Assembly: GCF_002900975.1 (NCBI RefSeq)
Contig: NZ_PJON01000006.1
Location: forward strand, 121,237 to 185,236
DNA length: 64,000 bases
Direction of reading: 5' to 3'
Source: Tabrizicola aquatica
GTDB lineage: Bacteria > Pseudomonadota > Alphaproteobacteria > Rhodobacterales > Rhodobacteraceae
Below the pieces are notes generated by a model that was given only the letters and a program-made list of their open reading frames with translations, did not search any database and had not been told where the DNA came from. Position numbers and translations under genes: made by a program. Position 1 is the first letter of the stretch, and every line of letters starts with the position of its first letter. Shown here piece after piece: positions 15,822 to 24,978 of this stretch.

Positions 15822-17939
15822 ATGATCGACGTCGAAGACCTCATCGCCCTGGTCCGCAATTACAATCCGCGGTGCAACACGGATCTGATCCGCAAGGCCT
15901 ATGCCTACGGAATGAAGATGCATGAAGGCCAGATGCGCAAGTCGGGCGAGCCGTACTTCACGCATCCGGTCGCCGTGGCGGCGATCCTGACCGAACAGCG
16001 GCTGGACGACGCGACCATCGTGACCGCGCTGCTGCACGACACGATCGAGGATACGCGGTCCACTTATACCGAGGTGTCCGAGTTGTTCGGGGCCGAGGTG
16101 GCCGAGCTGGTCGATGGCGTCACCAAGCTGACCAACCTGCAGCTGTCGAACACCGAAAGCCAGCAGGCCGAGAATTTCCGCAAGCTGTTCATGGCGATGT
16201 CCCGCGACCTGCGGGTGATCCTGGTCAAGCTGGCCGACCGGCTGCACAACATGCGCACGATCCGGTCGATGAAGCCGGAAAAGCAGGCCCAGAAGGCGCG
16301 CGAGACGATGGAGATCTTCGCTCCGTTGGCCGGGCGGATGGGGATGCAGTGGATGCGCGAGGAGTTGGAGGACCTGTCCTTCAAGGTCCTGAACCCCGAG
16401 GCGCGCAATTCGATCATCCGGCGCTTCGTGACCCTGCAGCGCGAGACCGGCGATGTGGTCCACAAGATCACCGGCGACATCCGGCACGAGCTGGAGAAGG
16501 GGCAGATCGAGGCCGACGTCTATGGCCGCGCGAAGAAGCCCTACAGCATCTGGCGCAAGATGCAGGAAAAGGACCTGGCGTTCAGCCGGCTGTCCGACAT
16601 CTATGGCTTTCGGGTGATCTGCGGCAGCGTGGCCGATTGCTACCGCATCCTGGGCGTCATCCACCAACGCTGGCGCGCGGTGCCGGGGCGGTTCAAGGAC
16701 TATATCAGCCAGCCGAAGAACAACGGCTATCGCTCGATCCACACCACGGTCAGCGGCCGGGACGGCAAGCGGGTCGAGGTGCAGATCCGCACGCGGGAGA
16801 TGCACGAGGTCGCCGAGGCCGGGGTCGCGGCGCATTGGTCCTATCGTGAGGGGGTGCGGGTCGCGAACCCCTTTGCGGTGGACCCGGCCAAGTGGATCGC
16901 CACGCTGACCGAGCGGCTGGACGAAGGCGACACCGACGAGTTCCTGGAAAACGTCAAGCTTGAGATGTACTCGGACCAGGTGTTCTGCTTCACGCCGAAG
17001 GGTGACGTGGTGCAACTGCCGCGCGGGGCGACGCCGCTGGACTATGCCTATTCGATCCACACGCGGATCGGAAACTCCTGCGTCTCGGCCAAGGTGGACG
17101 GCATCCGGGTGCCGCTGTGGACCCGGCTGAAGAACGGCCAGTCGGTCGAGATCATCACGGCCGAGGGCCAGCGCCCGCAGGCGTCCTGGATCGACATTGT
17201 CACCACGGGGCGGGCGAAGGCGGCGATCCGGCGGTCCTTGCGGGAAGAGGACCGGGGCCGGTTCGTCAAGCTGGGGCAGGAACTGGCGCGGGCGGCCTTT
17301 GACCATGTCGGCAAGAAGGCCACCGACAAGGCGCTGCGCACGGCGGCCAAGATGCTGGGCCTGGCGGATGAAAACGATCTTCTGGCCCGCCTGGGCAGCG
17401 CCGAACTGCCCGCGCGGCGGGTGGTCGAGACGCTGTATCCCGAACTGGCCATGGCCGTGGCGGAAGAGGTCGATTCGAAGCGCCCCGTCGTTGGCCTGAC
17501 CGCCGACCAGTCCTTCCGCCGCGCGAATTGCTGCCAGCCGGTTCCGGGCGAGCGGATCGTGGGCATCACCTATCGCGGTCAGGGCGTCGTGGTTCATGCC
17601 ATCGACTGCCCCGCGCTGGAGGAATTCGAGGAGCAGACCGCCCGCTGGGTGGACCTGCACTGGCATTCCGGGCGCCATGCCCCGGTGTTCACGGTGACGC
17701 TGGACCTGACAATCTCGAACGACGCGGGCGTGATGGGGCGGATCTGCACCTTGATCGGCGAGCAGAAGGCCAATATCTCGGACCTGAGGTTCACAGATCG
17801 CAAACCAGATTTTTACAGACTTATCATTGACGTGGACTTGCGCGACGTCGAACATCTGCACATGGTCATGACCGCGCTTGAAGCCGAGACGGATGTGGCG
17901 CAGATCGAACGTCAGCGGGATCTGACACGGCGGCCGTAA
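15822..17939 (+). CDS. Bifunctional (p)ppGpp synthetase/hydrolase (RelA/SpoT homologue)
   Basis: Sets the level of the alarmone (p)ppGpp in the stringent response. Domains in order: HD hydrolase (about residues 40-190; YFTHPVAV, LLHDTIEDT, with the HD pair intact), synthetase (about 240-350; YGFRVIC, RFKDYI, NGYRSIHTTV), TGS (about 385-445; VFCFTPKGDVVQLPRGATPLDYAY), a helical region with conserved Cys (RANCCQPVPGERI) and a C-terminal ACT domain (about 635-705). Both active sites look functional. At 705 residues it is the usual single RSH of alphaproteobacteria. GTG 15819 is an alternative start. Confidence 0.96.
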   Translation: MIDVEDLIALVRNYNPRCNTDLIRKAYAYGMKMHEGQMRKSGEPYFTHPVAVAAILTEQRLDDATIVTALLHDTIEDTRSTYTEVSELFGAEVAELVDGVTKLTNLQLSNTESQQAENFRKLFMAMSRDLRVILVKLADRLHNMRTIRSMKPEKQAQKARETMEIFAPLAGRMGMQWMREELEDLSFKVLNPEARNSIIRRFVTLQRETGDVVHKITGDIRHELEKGQIEADVYGRAKKPYSIWRKMQEKDLAFSRLSDIYGFRVICGSVADCYRILGVIHQRWRAVPGRFKDYISQPKNNGYRSIHTTVSGRDGKRVEVQIRTREMHEVAEAGVAAHWSYREGVRVANPFAVDPAKWIATLTERLDEGDTDEFLENVKLEMYSDQVFCFTPKGDVVQLPRGATPLDYAYSIHTRIGNSCVSAKVDGIRVPLWTRLKNGQSVEIITAEGQRPQASWIDIVTTGRAKAAIRRSLREEDRGRFVKLGQELARAAFDHVGKKATDKALRTAAKMLGLADENDLLARLGSAELPARRVVETLYPELAMAVAEEVDSKRPVVGLTADQSFRRANCCQPVPGERIVGITYRGQGVVVHAIDCPALEEFEEQTARWVDLHWHSGRHAPVFTVTLDLTISNDAGVMGRICTLIGEQKANISDLRFTDRKPDFYRLIIDVDLRDVEHLHMVMTALEAETDVAQIERQRDLTRRP

Positions 17940-17979
17940 CGGCAGAAAGCGGGCGACGCCCGGGCGAAGAGGCGGGGAA

Positions 17980-18702
17980 GTGGTCTTCAAGCGGCGGGAG
18001 AAGTTGGGCTGGGGCGCGTGGCTGCGCGAACAGGTCTACCCGCGCGGCGGTTTCAAGCGGGCGATCCGCTATGTCGTCCACCGCATGCGCCGCCTGCCGG
18101 ACCAGCCGCATCGCGTGGCGCGTGGCGTGTTCGCTGGGTCGGTGATCGGCTTCCTGCCGCTGCCGGGCCTGCAATTCCTGGCGGCATGGGGCGCGGCGCG
18201 GCTGGTGCGCGGCAATGTGCTGGCCTCGCTTCTGGCGACGTTCAACACCAATCCGGTGACGACCCCGTTCTTCGCTGTGCTGGCAATGACGCTGGGTCAC
18301 TGGATCATGGGGATCGAGGCGCCGCTGACGGCGGAATACATCGGCTCGGCCTTTGCCAATGCCGGCAGCGACCTGTGGTACAACTTCCTGGCCCTTTTTG
18401 GCCCGGAAAAGACTCGCTGGGACGGGCTGATCCAGTTCTGGCACGAGATCTACTGGCCTTATTTCATCGGCGCGCTTGGACCTGCCCTTCTGATCAGCGG
18501 CGTGGCCTACTACGTCACGATTCCGCTGGTCGAAGCCTATCAGAAGGCCCGCGCCGCCACCGCGCATGAGCGCAGCGAACGCCGTCGCAACATCCGCGCC
18601 AAGCTGGCCGAGGCCGCGGGCAAGCTGAAGCGGCGGGGCGAGGATGGGCGGGCCGAGGATGGGCCGGACGCGGGCGATGATGACGGGCCGGGGGCGCCCT
18701 GA
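17980..18702 (+). CDS. DUF2062 membrane protein
   Basis: A 240-residue protein with a basic N terminus, a membrane core from about residue 50 to 190 (GVFAGSVIGFLPLPGLQF, NTNPVTTPFFAVLAM and IGALGPALLISGVAYYV) and a charged cytoplasmic tail rich in Arg, Glu and Asp. The FxG..GFxP..G pattern and NPxTTP are typical of DUF2062. The start is GTG 17980. It lies between relA/spoT and pdxJ, an order common in Rhodobacterales. Function unknown. Confidence 0.86.
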   Translation: MVFKRREKLGWGAWLREQVYPRGGFKRAIRYVVHRMRRLPDQPHRVARGVFAGSVIGFLPLPGLQFLAAWGAARLVRGNVLASLLATFNTNPVTTPFFAVLAMTLGHWIMGIEAPLTAEYIGSAFANAGSDLWYNFLALFGPEKTRWDGLIQFWHEIYWPYFIGALGPALLISGVAYYVTIPLVEAYQKARAATAHERSERRRNIRAKLAEAAGKLKRRGEDGRAEDGPDAGDDDGPGAP

Positions 18703-18715
18703 AGGAAGGATGAGC

Positions 18716-19474
18716 ATGGCACAGACAGGCAGGTTGCGGCTTGGGGTCAACATCGACCACGTGGCCACGGTGCGGAACGCGCGCGGCAGCGCCTGGCCCG
18801 ACCCTTTGCGCGCCGCTCTTCTGGCCGAGACGGCGGGGGCTGACGGCATCACCGCCCACCTGCGCGAAGATCGCCGCCACATCCGCGACGGGGATATCGA
18901 GGCGCTGATGGCCGGGATCAGCATCCCGCTGAACTTTGAATGCGCCGCGACGGCCGAGATGCAGGCGATCATCCTGCGTCACAAGCCGCATGCGGTCTGC
19001 CTGGTCCCGGAAAAGCGCGAAGAGCGGACGACCGAGGGTGGGCTGGACGTGGCGGGGGATATCGCGCGCCTGACCGACTATATCGCGCCGCTGCGCGCGG
19101 CGGGCTGCCGGGTCAGCATGTTCATCAGCCACGATGCGCGCCAGATCGAGGCGAGCGCGCAGATCGGCGCGGCGGTGGTGGAATTGCATACCGGCCTGTA
19201 CTCGGACCTGCTGGCCGAAGGGCATAATGAGCTGGCCGAGCGGGAGCTGGATGCCCTGCGCAAGGGGGCCGAACTGGCCGCGCGTCTGGGGCTGGAGGTC
19301 CATGCCGGGCACGGGCTGACCTATGACAACGTGGAGCCCATCGCCGCGATCCCGGAACTTGCCGAGTTGAACATCGGTCACTTCCTTGTGGGCGAAGCGA
19401 TCTTCCGCGGCCTTGGTCCCGCGATCGAAGAGATGCGGCGGCGGATGGATCAGGGACGAGGTCCGGTGTTGTGA
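18716..19474 (+). CDS. pdxJ: Pyridoxine 5'-phosphate synthase
   Basis: Condenses 1-deoxy-D-xylulose 5-phosphate with 3-amino-2-oxopropyl phosphate to pyridoxine phosphate. A TIM-barrel of about 252 residues with [16 protein letters not shown] at the start, [16 protein letters not shown] near residue 50, [24 protein letters not shown] and [15 protein letters not shown] 18716 has AAGGAAGG six bases upstream; ATG 18710 is also in frame but too close to that site. The start lies just after the DUF2062 stop. Confidence 0.95.
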   Translation: MAQTGRLRLGVNIDHVATVRNARGSAWPDPLRAALLAETAGADGITAHLREDRRHIRDGDIEALMAGISIPLNFECAATAEMQAIILRHKPHAVCLVPEKREERTTEGGLDVAGDIARLTDYIAPLRAAGCRVSMFISHDARQIEASAQIGAAVVELHTGLYSDLLAEGHNELAERELDALRKGAELAARLGLEVHAGHGLTYDNVEPIAAIPELAELNIGHFLVGEAIFRGLGPAIEEMRRRMDQGRGPVL

Positions 19475-19532
19475 CGGCGGACTTCGTCACGACTTCCGGG
19501 CCGGGAACCGCACAGGCGCGGGGGCCAGGGCG

Positions 19533-19949
19533 GTGATCCTTGGGATCGGCACGGACCTGGCGAACATCGAGCGGATCGAGGCCGTGCTGGCCCGCCACGG
19601 CGACCGGTTCCGTCAGCGCGTCTTTACCGAAGCCGAGCAGCGCAAGGCCGAAAGCCGCAAACGCGCCATTGCCGCGACCTATGCCAAGCGCTGGGCGGCG
19701 AAGGAGGCCTGCTCCAAGGCTTTGGGCACGGGGCTGCGGATGGGGATTTCCTGGAAGGACATGGCCGTCACGAACCTGCGGTCGGGCCAGCCGGTGATGC
19801 ATGTCACGGGCTGGGCGGCGGACCGCCTGCGCGCGATGACCCCCGCCGGGCATGAGGCGGTGATCCATGTCACGCTGACCGACGACCATCCCTGGGCGCA
19901 GGCTTTCGTCGTGATCGAGGCCCGGCCGCTGTCGGCGGGCCGCGCTTGA
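19533..19949 (+). CDS. acpS: Holo-[acyl-carrier-protein] synthase
   Basis: Transfers 4'-phosphopantetheine from CoA to acyl carrier protein. Signatures: [17 protein letters not shown] at the N terminus (metal-binding Asp) and [16 protein letters not shown] near residue 55 (catalytic Glu and Lys). 138 residues is typical. The start is GTG 19533, the first codon of the conserved segment. It sits in the conserved pdxJ-acpS-lepB-rnc order. Confidence 0.95.
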   Translation: MILGIGTDLANIERIEAVLARHGDRFRQRVFTEAEQRKAESRKRAIAATYAKRWAAKEACSKALGTGLRMGISWKDMAVTNLRSGQPVMHVTGWAADRLRAMTPAGHEAVIHVTLTDDHPWAQAFVVIEARPLSAGRA

Positions 19950-19999
19950 CTCCCATCCCCTCGCCGCGCATGTAGCGGCAAAACGCAAGGCAGGGCATC

Positions 20000-20788
20000 A
20001 TGGCAAAATCCGGCAAGGCCGAGGGCGGGATCGTCGAGACGATCAAGACGGTATTCTGGGCGCTGGTGATCGCCGGTATCTTCCGCACCCTGTTCTTCCA
20101 GCCGTTCTGGATCCCGTCCGAGTCGATGAAGGACACGCTGCTGATCGGCGACTTCCTGTTCGTCAACAAGATGGCTTACGGCTATTCCAAGTACTCCTGC
20201 CCCTTCGCCATGTGCCCGTTCGAGGACCGGATCTTCGCGTCCGAGCCCGAGCGCGGCGATGTGGTGGTCTTTCGCCACCCGGTCGCGGGGACCGATTACA
20301 TCAAGCGGCTGATCGGCCTGCCGGGCGACACGATCCAGGTGAAGGCGGGGGTCGTGTATATCAACGGCGTCGCCGCGCCGCAGGAACCGGCCGGCACCTT
20401 CTCGGAAATCTACGAGCCGCAAGGCCCGATGCGCAACCTGCCGCAATGCGAAAACGGCGCGGTCGGGGCGGGCGGCACCTGCACCAAGTCCCGCTTCATC
20501 GAGACCCTGCCCGAGGGGCAGAAGCACAGCGTCCTGAACATCCGGGATGGCGGGCCGGGCGACGATACGCCGCTGTTTACCGTGCCCGAGGGCAACTACT
20601 TCTTCATGGGCGACAACCGCGACAACTCGACCGACAGCCGCTATGACCCGCGCGCCGGTGGGGTGGGGATGCTGCCGGCCGAATATCTGATCGGCCGGGC
20701 CGACCGGGTGATCTTCTCTTCGGCCGGGTCGCGGATGCTGTATTTCTGGACCTGGCGGTCCGACCGCTTCTTCAAGGCGATCGAGTGA
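20000..20788 (+). CDS. lepB: Signal peptidase I
   Basis: Membrane serine protease that removes signal peptides of exported proteins. A single N-terminal membrane segment (about residues 12-33) is followed by the catalytic domain on the periplasmic side: [10 protein letters not shown] with nucleophile Ser42, and [12 protein letters not shown] with general base Lys102; box E is [11 protein letters not shown]. Four Cys in the insert regions may form disulfides. At 262 residues it is complete. Its stop overlaps the rnc GTG start. Confidence 0.97.
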   Translation: MAKSGKAEGGIVETIKTVFWALVIAGIFRTLFFQPFWIPSESMKDTLLIGDFLFVNKMAYGYSKYSCPFAMCPFEDRIFASEPERGDVVVFRHPVAGTDYIKRLIGLPGDTIQVKAGVVYINGVAAPQEPAGTFSEIYEPQGPMRNLPQCENGAVGAGGTCTKSRFIETLPEGQKHSVLNIRDGGPGDDTPLFTVPEGNYFFMGDNRDNSTDSRYDPRAGGVGMLPAEYLIGRADRVIFSSAGSRMLYFWTWRSDRFFKAIE

Positions 20789-21471
20789 GGCTTTCGGCGG
20801 AACTGCTGTCCTTCCAGACGCGGCTGGGCCACCAGTTCCGCAAGCCCGAGCTTCTGATGCGGGCGGTGACGCACGCCTCGATCGGGTCAGCCACGCGGCC
20901 GGATAACCAGCGGCTGGAGTTTCTGGGCGACCGGGTGCTGGGCCTGGTGATGGCCGAGGCGCTGCTGTCCGCCGACCCCCAGGCGCGCGAGGGGCAGCTT
21001 GCGCCGCGCTTCAACGCGCTGGTCCGCAAGGAGGCCTGCGCCGAGGTTGCCCGGCAAATCGGCCTGGGCGAGGTGTTGAAGCTGGGCCGGTCCGAGATGC
21101 TGACCGGCGGGCGGCGGAAAGAGGCGCTTCTGGGCGACGCGATGGAGGCGGTGATCGCCGCCGTCTACCAGGACGCCGGCTTTGACGCGGCCAGGGCGAT
21201 GGTCCTGCGGCTGTGGGGCGACCGCATCGCGGCGGTAGAGCCGGATGCCCGGGATGCCAAGACCAGCCTGCAGGAATGGGCCCAGGCCCGCGGGATGCCG
21301 CCCCCGATCTATAACGAGGCCGGCCGCAGCGGCCCCGACCACGCCCCGCAGTTCACGGTGCGCGTCACGCTGGCCAGCGGCGAGACGGCCGAGGCCACCG
21401 CGGGGTCAAAGCGTGTGGCGGAACAGGCGGCGGCACGTTCCCTGCTGGACCGGCTGGATTCCGTGGACTGA
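20785..21471 (+). CDS. rnc: Ribonuclease III
   Basis: Double-strand-specific endoribonuclease for rRNA and mRNA processing. Catalytic domain: [10 protein letters not shown], the signature [16 protein letters not shown] near residue 35, and [14 protein letters not shown] with the second metal-binding Asp/Glu; a dsRNA-binding domain covers about residues 155-225. GTG 20785 overlaps the lepB stop. Seven bases after its stop lies one of the CTCGTCG/CTCCTCG elements. Confidence 0.96.
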   Translation: MRLSAELLSFQTRLGHQFRKPELLMRAVTHASIGSATRPDNQRLEFLGDRVLGLVMAEALLSADPQAREGQLAPRFNALVRKEACAEVARQIGLGEVLKLGRSEMLTGGRRKEALLGDAMEAVIAAVYQDAGFDAARAMVLRLWGDRIAAVEPDARDAKTSLQEWAQARGMPPPIYNEAGRSGPDHAPQFTVRVTLASGETAEATAGSKRVAEQAAARSLLDRLDSVD

Positions 21472-21478
21472 CGCGCTG

Positions 21479-21496
21479 CTCGTCGCGCACTCCTCG
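21479..21496 (-). repeat. Short form of the CTCCTCG/CTCGTCG element after rnc
   Basis: CTCGTCG-CGCA-CTCCTCG, i.e. the two conserved 7-mers of the family in reverse orientation with only four bases in place of the internal stem-loop. It begins 7 bases after the rnc stop. Flanking GCGC repeats could allow an alternative fold. Confidence 0.5.
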
Positions 21497-21617
21497 CGCG
21501 GTCCCTCCGAGGCGTGCGCGATGTGCCCGAAGACGCGGCGCGGGGCTGCGGAATGCAAACTGGCCTTTCTCGCCGGTTTCGCCTATGGGATCGGATCAAC
21601 GAAAGGGTTGCCACCAC

Positions 21618-22529
21618 ATGACCACGCGCGCGGGCTTTGTTGCCCTGATCGGAGAGCCGAACGCCGGCAAGTCCACGCTTCTGAACCGGATGGTGGGGGC
21701 GAAGGTCAGTATCGTCACGCACAAGGTGCAGACGACGCGGGCGCGGATTCGCGGGATCGCGATGGCGGACCAGGCGCAAATCGTCTTTGTCGACACGCCC
21801 GGCATCTTTCGGCCCCGGCGGCGGCTGGACCGCAGCATGGTCAAGGCGGCCTGGGGCGGGGCCTCGGATGCGGATATCATCGTCCTTTTGATCGAGGCGC
21901 ATCGCGGCTTGACCGAAGGCGCGCTGGCGATCATCGACCGGATGAAGGACGAGATGCCGCAGGGCAAGCCCGTCGCCCTGGCGATCAACAAGATCGACCG
22001 GGTAAAGGCGGAAACCCTGCTGGCCCTGGCCGAAGCGGCGAACCAGGCCTTCCCCTTCGCCAAGACCTTCATGATCAGCGCCGAACGCGGCCACGGGGTC
22101 GAGGCCCTGCGCGATTGGCTGGCCGAGACGCTGCCGGAAGGCCCCTGGTTCTATCCCGAGGACCAGATCGCCGATCTGCCGATGCGGATGATCGCGGCCG
22201 AGATGACGCGCGAGAAGCTGACCCTGCGCCTGCACGAGGAACTGCCCTATCAGCTGACGGTGGAGACCGAGGCCTGGGAGGACAAGCCCGACGGAACGAC
22301 CCGGATCGACCAGGTGGTCTATGTCATGCGCGACGGGCACAAGGGGATCGTCCTGGGCAACAAGGGCGATACGATCAAGGCCATCGGCCAGGCCGCGCGG
22401 GCCGAGATCAGCGAATTCCTGGGCCGGACGGTCCACCTGTTCCTGCAGGTCAAGGTGCGTCCGAACTGGCTGGACGAGCCCGAGCGCTATTCCGAGATGG
22501 GGCTGGATTTCAAGGACGGCGATGCCTGA
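21618..22529 (+). CDS. era: GTPase Era
   Basis: Ribosome-assembly GTPase binding the 3' end of 16S rRNA. G1 GEPNAGKSTLLN (residues ~10-21), G2 around TTRARIRG, G3 DTPGIF, G4 NKID and G5 SAERG are all present; the KH domain covers the C terminus with VMRDGHKGIVLGNKG. 303 residues. ATG 21618 begins MTTRAGFVALIG; the spacer after rnc is 146 bases. Two adjacent hairpins follow the stop. Confidence 0.97.
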   Translation: MTTRAGFVALIGEPNAGKSTLLNRMVGAKVSIVTHKVQTTRARIRGIAMADQAQIVFVDTPGIFRPRRRLDRSMVKAAWGGASDADIIVLLIEAHRGLTEGALAIIDRMKDEMPQGKPVALAINKIDRVKAETLLALAEAANQAFPFAKTFMISAERGHGVEALRDWLAETLPEGPWFYPEDQIADLPMRMIAAEMTREKLTLRLHEELPYQLTVETEAWEDKPDGTTRIDQVVYVMRDGHKGIVLGNKGDTIKAIGQAARAEISEFLGRTVHLFLQVKVRPNWLDEPERYSEMGLDFKDGDA

Positions 22530-22536
22530 GACCGGA

Positions 22537-22579
22537 CGAATTTTCTGCGAAAATTCGTTGAGATCTTCGCAGAAGATCT
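22537..22579. repeat. Tandem pair of perfect hairpins after era
   Basis: CGAATTTTC-TGC-GAAAATTCG (22537-22557) and AGATCTTC-GCA-GAAGATCT (22561-22579) lie three bases apart in the 67-base gap between era and the DUF1491 gene. Stems are 9 and 8 bp with 3-base loops. The AT-rich stems stand out from the surrounding sequence. The same architecture, with other bases, occurs at 59737-59782. No T-run follows, so it is not a classical terminator. Confidence 0.6.
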
Positions 22580-22596
22580 GTGCGGGGTGGGGTTGA

Positions 22597-22932
22597 ATGG
22601 CGCCGCGTCTGGCCTCGGGTGTTTGGGTGTCGGCCTATCTGACCCGTCTGCGTCTGGCGGATATCCCGGCCTATGTCACCGCCAAGGGCGACCCGCAGGC
22701 CGGAGCCGTGGTGGTGAAGGTGGCGCTGCTGGATGGCAGCGCGCGGGCCTATGAGCGGCGGTCGGACCTGATGACGGGCGCGCGGGCCTGGATCCTGCTG
22801 GCCGAGGGGCCGGAGGCCGAGGTGGATGCGCTGGTCCTGCGCACCAGGGGCCGCGACCCGGACCTTTGGGTGATCGAGTTGGAGGACCGGCGGGGCCGGA
22901 CGCTTCTGGACGAGGACGGTTTGCGGGACTGA
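22597..22932 (+). CDS. DUF1491 family protein
   Basis: A 111-residue soluble protein matching the DUF1491 pattern: [17 protein letters not shown] at the N terminus, [12 protein letters not shown] and the C-terminal [17 protein letters not shown]. Function is unknown; it is regularly found between era and recO in Rhodobacterales. The start ATG follows a GGGG-rich site. Confidence 0.85.
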   Translation: MAPRLASGVWVSAYLTRLRLADIPAYVTAKGDPQAGAVVVKVALLDGSARAYERRSDLMTGARAWILLAEGPEAEVDALVLRTRGRDPDLWVIELEDRRGRTLLDEDGLRD

Positions 22933-22979
22933 TCTGCCCTGGCCTTGCGCCGGCCCGGGTGGCGGCGGATAGTCCCGGG

Positions 22980-23699
22980 ATGGACTGGCGCGACGAAGGT
23001 ATCTTGTTGTCCATGCGGCCGCATGGCGAAAGCTCGGCGATCATCGAGGTGATGACGGCCGCGCATGGCCGGCATTTGGGCGTGGTGCGCGGCGGGGCTT
23101 CGCGCAAGATGGCGGCGACGTTGCAGCCGGGCTCGGGGCTGATGCTGGACTGGCGCGCGCGGCTGGAGGACCATCTGGGCGCCTTCACGGTCGAGCCGGT
23201 GACATCGCGGGCGCATCTTTTGGCGGATCGGTTGGCGCTGGCGGGGCTGCTGGCGGTCTGTGCGCTGCTGCATGTCGCCCTGCCCGAGCGCGAGCCGCAT
23301 CCGGCGTTGTGGCGCAGGACGCGGGCGCTGGTGGACCAGTTGGGGCAGGAGGGCTGGACCTCGGCCTATGTCCGCTGGGAGGTGTGCCTGCTGGAGGAGA
23401 TCGGGTTCGGGCTTGACCTTGGCCGTTGCGCGGTGACCGGGGCGACCGAGGGGCTGGCCTATGTCAGCCCGAAAACCGGGCGCGCGGTGACGGCTGCGGG
23501 GGCGGGGGACTGGGCGGACCGGCTGCTGCCGCTGCCAGCGGGGATGGACGGCGAGGGGCCGCTGGCACCGGGGGCCGTGGTGCAGGCGCTGCGGCTGACC
23601 GGGCATTTCCTGGAGCGCGAGTTGCGGCCCGTCTTGCAGGACAAGCCCCTGCCCGAGGCGCGGGCGCGGCTGATGGACCTGCTGGGCCGACCGGCCTGA
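22980..23699 (+). CDS. recO: DNA repair protein RecO
   Basis: RecFOR-pathway protein that helps RecA load on SSB-coated [29 protein letters not shown] is the typical N-terminal OB-fold start (spanning residues 1-26), with [12 protein letters not shown] following. The helical C-terminal domain contains [28 protein letters not shown]; most of the zinc-finger Cys of other RecO proteins are absent. 239 residues. ATG 22980 chosen by conservation. Confidence 0.92.
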   Translation: MDWRDEGILLSMRPHGESSAIIEVMTAAHGRHLGVVRGGASRKMAATLQPGSGLMLDWRARLEDHLGAFTVEPVTSRAHLLADRLALAGLLAVCALLHVALPEREPHPALWRRTRALVDQLGQEGWTSAYVRWEVCLLEEIGFGLDLGRCAVTGATEGLAYVSPKTGRAVTAAGAGDWADRLLPLPAGMDGEGPLAPGAVVQALRLTGHFLERELRPVLQDKPLPEARARLMDLLGRPA

Positions 23700-23760
23700 A
23701 ACGACGCCGCATGTCGCGGGCGTGACAGACGGAACCGGGCTTCGGCGGTCGAAGTCGGGC

Positions 23761-24978
23761 ATGGCCACTCGTTACCTGCCGCTTGCGCTGAGGCATAGCG
23801 CCACCCCCCGGATCGAGCATTTCGCGCTTCTTGCCGGGCTTGATGCCACGATCCGCGGCACGCTGATCTCGACCATGCCGCTGGTGGTCTATGATGCCCT
23901 GGGCGATGCGCAGTCGACGTCGGTCGCGTTCTTCCTGGCGGGGATCGTGGCGCTGGTCTGGGGGCTGATGGTGCCCTGGGCGACCAGCAAGCTGCCGCGG
24001 CGCTGGGTCTATACCGGGGGGGTGTGCCTGTACCTGGTCGGCAACACGCTGGGTGCGGTGGGAACGGTCTGGTCGGTGCCACTGGCGCTGATGTGCAACG
24101 CGATGGCGACGGTGACGGTGTTTGTCTGCCTGAACGCCTATGTCCTGGATTATGTCGAGCGGGTGGACCTGGGGAAAAGCCAGTCGATCCAGATGGTCTA
24201 TGCGGCGACGGCCTGGACCGTGGGGCCGATGACGGGGGTCTGGCTTTACCACAAATGGGCGCCCTTGCCCTTCATGGTCGCGGGCGGCTTTGCGCTGGTG
24301 CTGCTGACCAGTTTCTGGGTGCTGCGGCTGGGCAACGGCAAGCAGATCCAGCGCGCCAAGGGGCCGGCGGTGAACCCGCTGGGGTTCCTGGGGCGGTTCT
24401 TCCACCAGCCGAGGCTGATCGCGGGCTGGACCTTTGCGGTGATGCGCAGTTGCGGCTGGTGGGTTTATGTCGTCTACCTGCCGATCTTCTGCATCGAGGC
24501 GGGCCTGGGCGACAAGGTGGGCGGCATTGCGCTGTCGATCACCAACGCGCTGTTGTTCGCGGCCCCCGCGCTGAACCGGCTGGGGCGCAGGTTGTCGGTC
24601 CGCCGCTCGGTCCGGGTGGCGTTCGGGGCCTGCGGGGCGCTGTTCCTCGTGGCGGGGCTGTTGTCGGTGCTGCCCTGGGCGACGGTCGCCCTGGTCATGG
24701 CGGCCTCGGTCTTTCTGGTGATGCTGGACGTGGTGGGCGGGCTGCCGTTCCTGATGTCGGTGAAGCCCAGCGAGCGGACCGAGATGTCGGCGGTCTATTC
24801 CAGCTTCCGCGATGTGTCGGGCATCCTGACGCCGGGGGCGGCCTGGCTGGTCCTGTGGGTAGCGCCGCTGCCGGGGATCTTCGTGGCGGCGGGCGCGGGG
24901 CTGCTGGCATCCTGGATCATCGCGGGGCGGCTGCATCCAAGGCTGGGCACCCCGCGCCCGTCGCGGGGCGGGGCCTAG
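23761..24978 (+). CDS. Major facilitator superfamily transporter
   Basis: A 405-residue inner membrane protein with about 12 hydrophobic helices. FALLAGLDATIRGTLISTMPLVVYDALG forms the first helix region; the second half starts near HQPRLIAGWTFAVMRSCGWW. Substrate is not evident. ATG 23761 follows a poor ribosome binding site; GTG 23722 is an alternative. Its stop codon overlaps the stop of the convergent algL-like gene (CTAG), so this marks the downstream edge of the alginate-type operon; it is not on the same strand. Confidence 0.83.
   Translation: MATRYLPLALRHSATPRIEHFALLAGLDATIRGTLISTMPLVVYDALGDAQSTSVAFFLAGIVALVWGLMVPWATSKLPRRWVYTGGVCLYLVGNTLGAVGTVWSVPLALMCNAMATVTVFVCLNAYVLDYVERVDLGKSQSIQMVYAATAWTVGPMTGVWLYHKWAPLPFMVAGGFALVLLTSFWVLRLGNGKQIQRAKGPAVNPLGFLGRFFHQPRLIAGWTFAVMRSCGWWVYVVYLPIFCIEAGLGDKVGGIALSITNALLFAAPALNRLGRRLSVRRSVRVAFGACGALFLVAGLLSVLPWATVALVMAASVFLVMLDVVGGLPFLMSVKPSERTEMSAVYSSFRDVSGILTPGAAWLVLWVAPLPGIFVAAGAGLLASWIIAGRLHPRLGTPRPSRGGA

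Noticed and set aside
15693..17990. Long minus-strand open frame opposite relA/spoT
   Set aside because: The sense strand encodes a complete RSH protein with all motifs; the antisense frame is His/Arg/Gly-rich as expected for a shadow frame.
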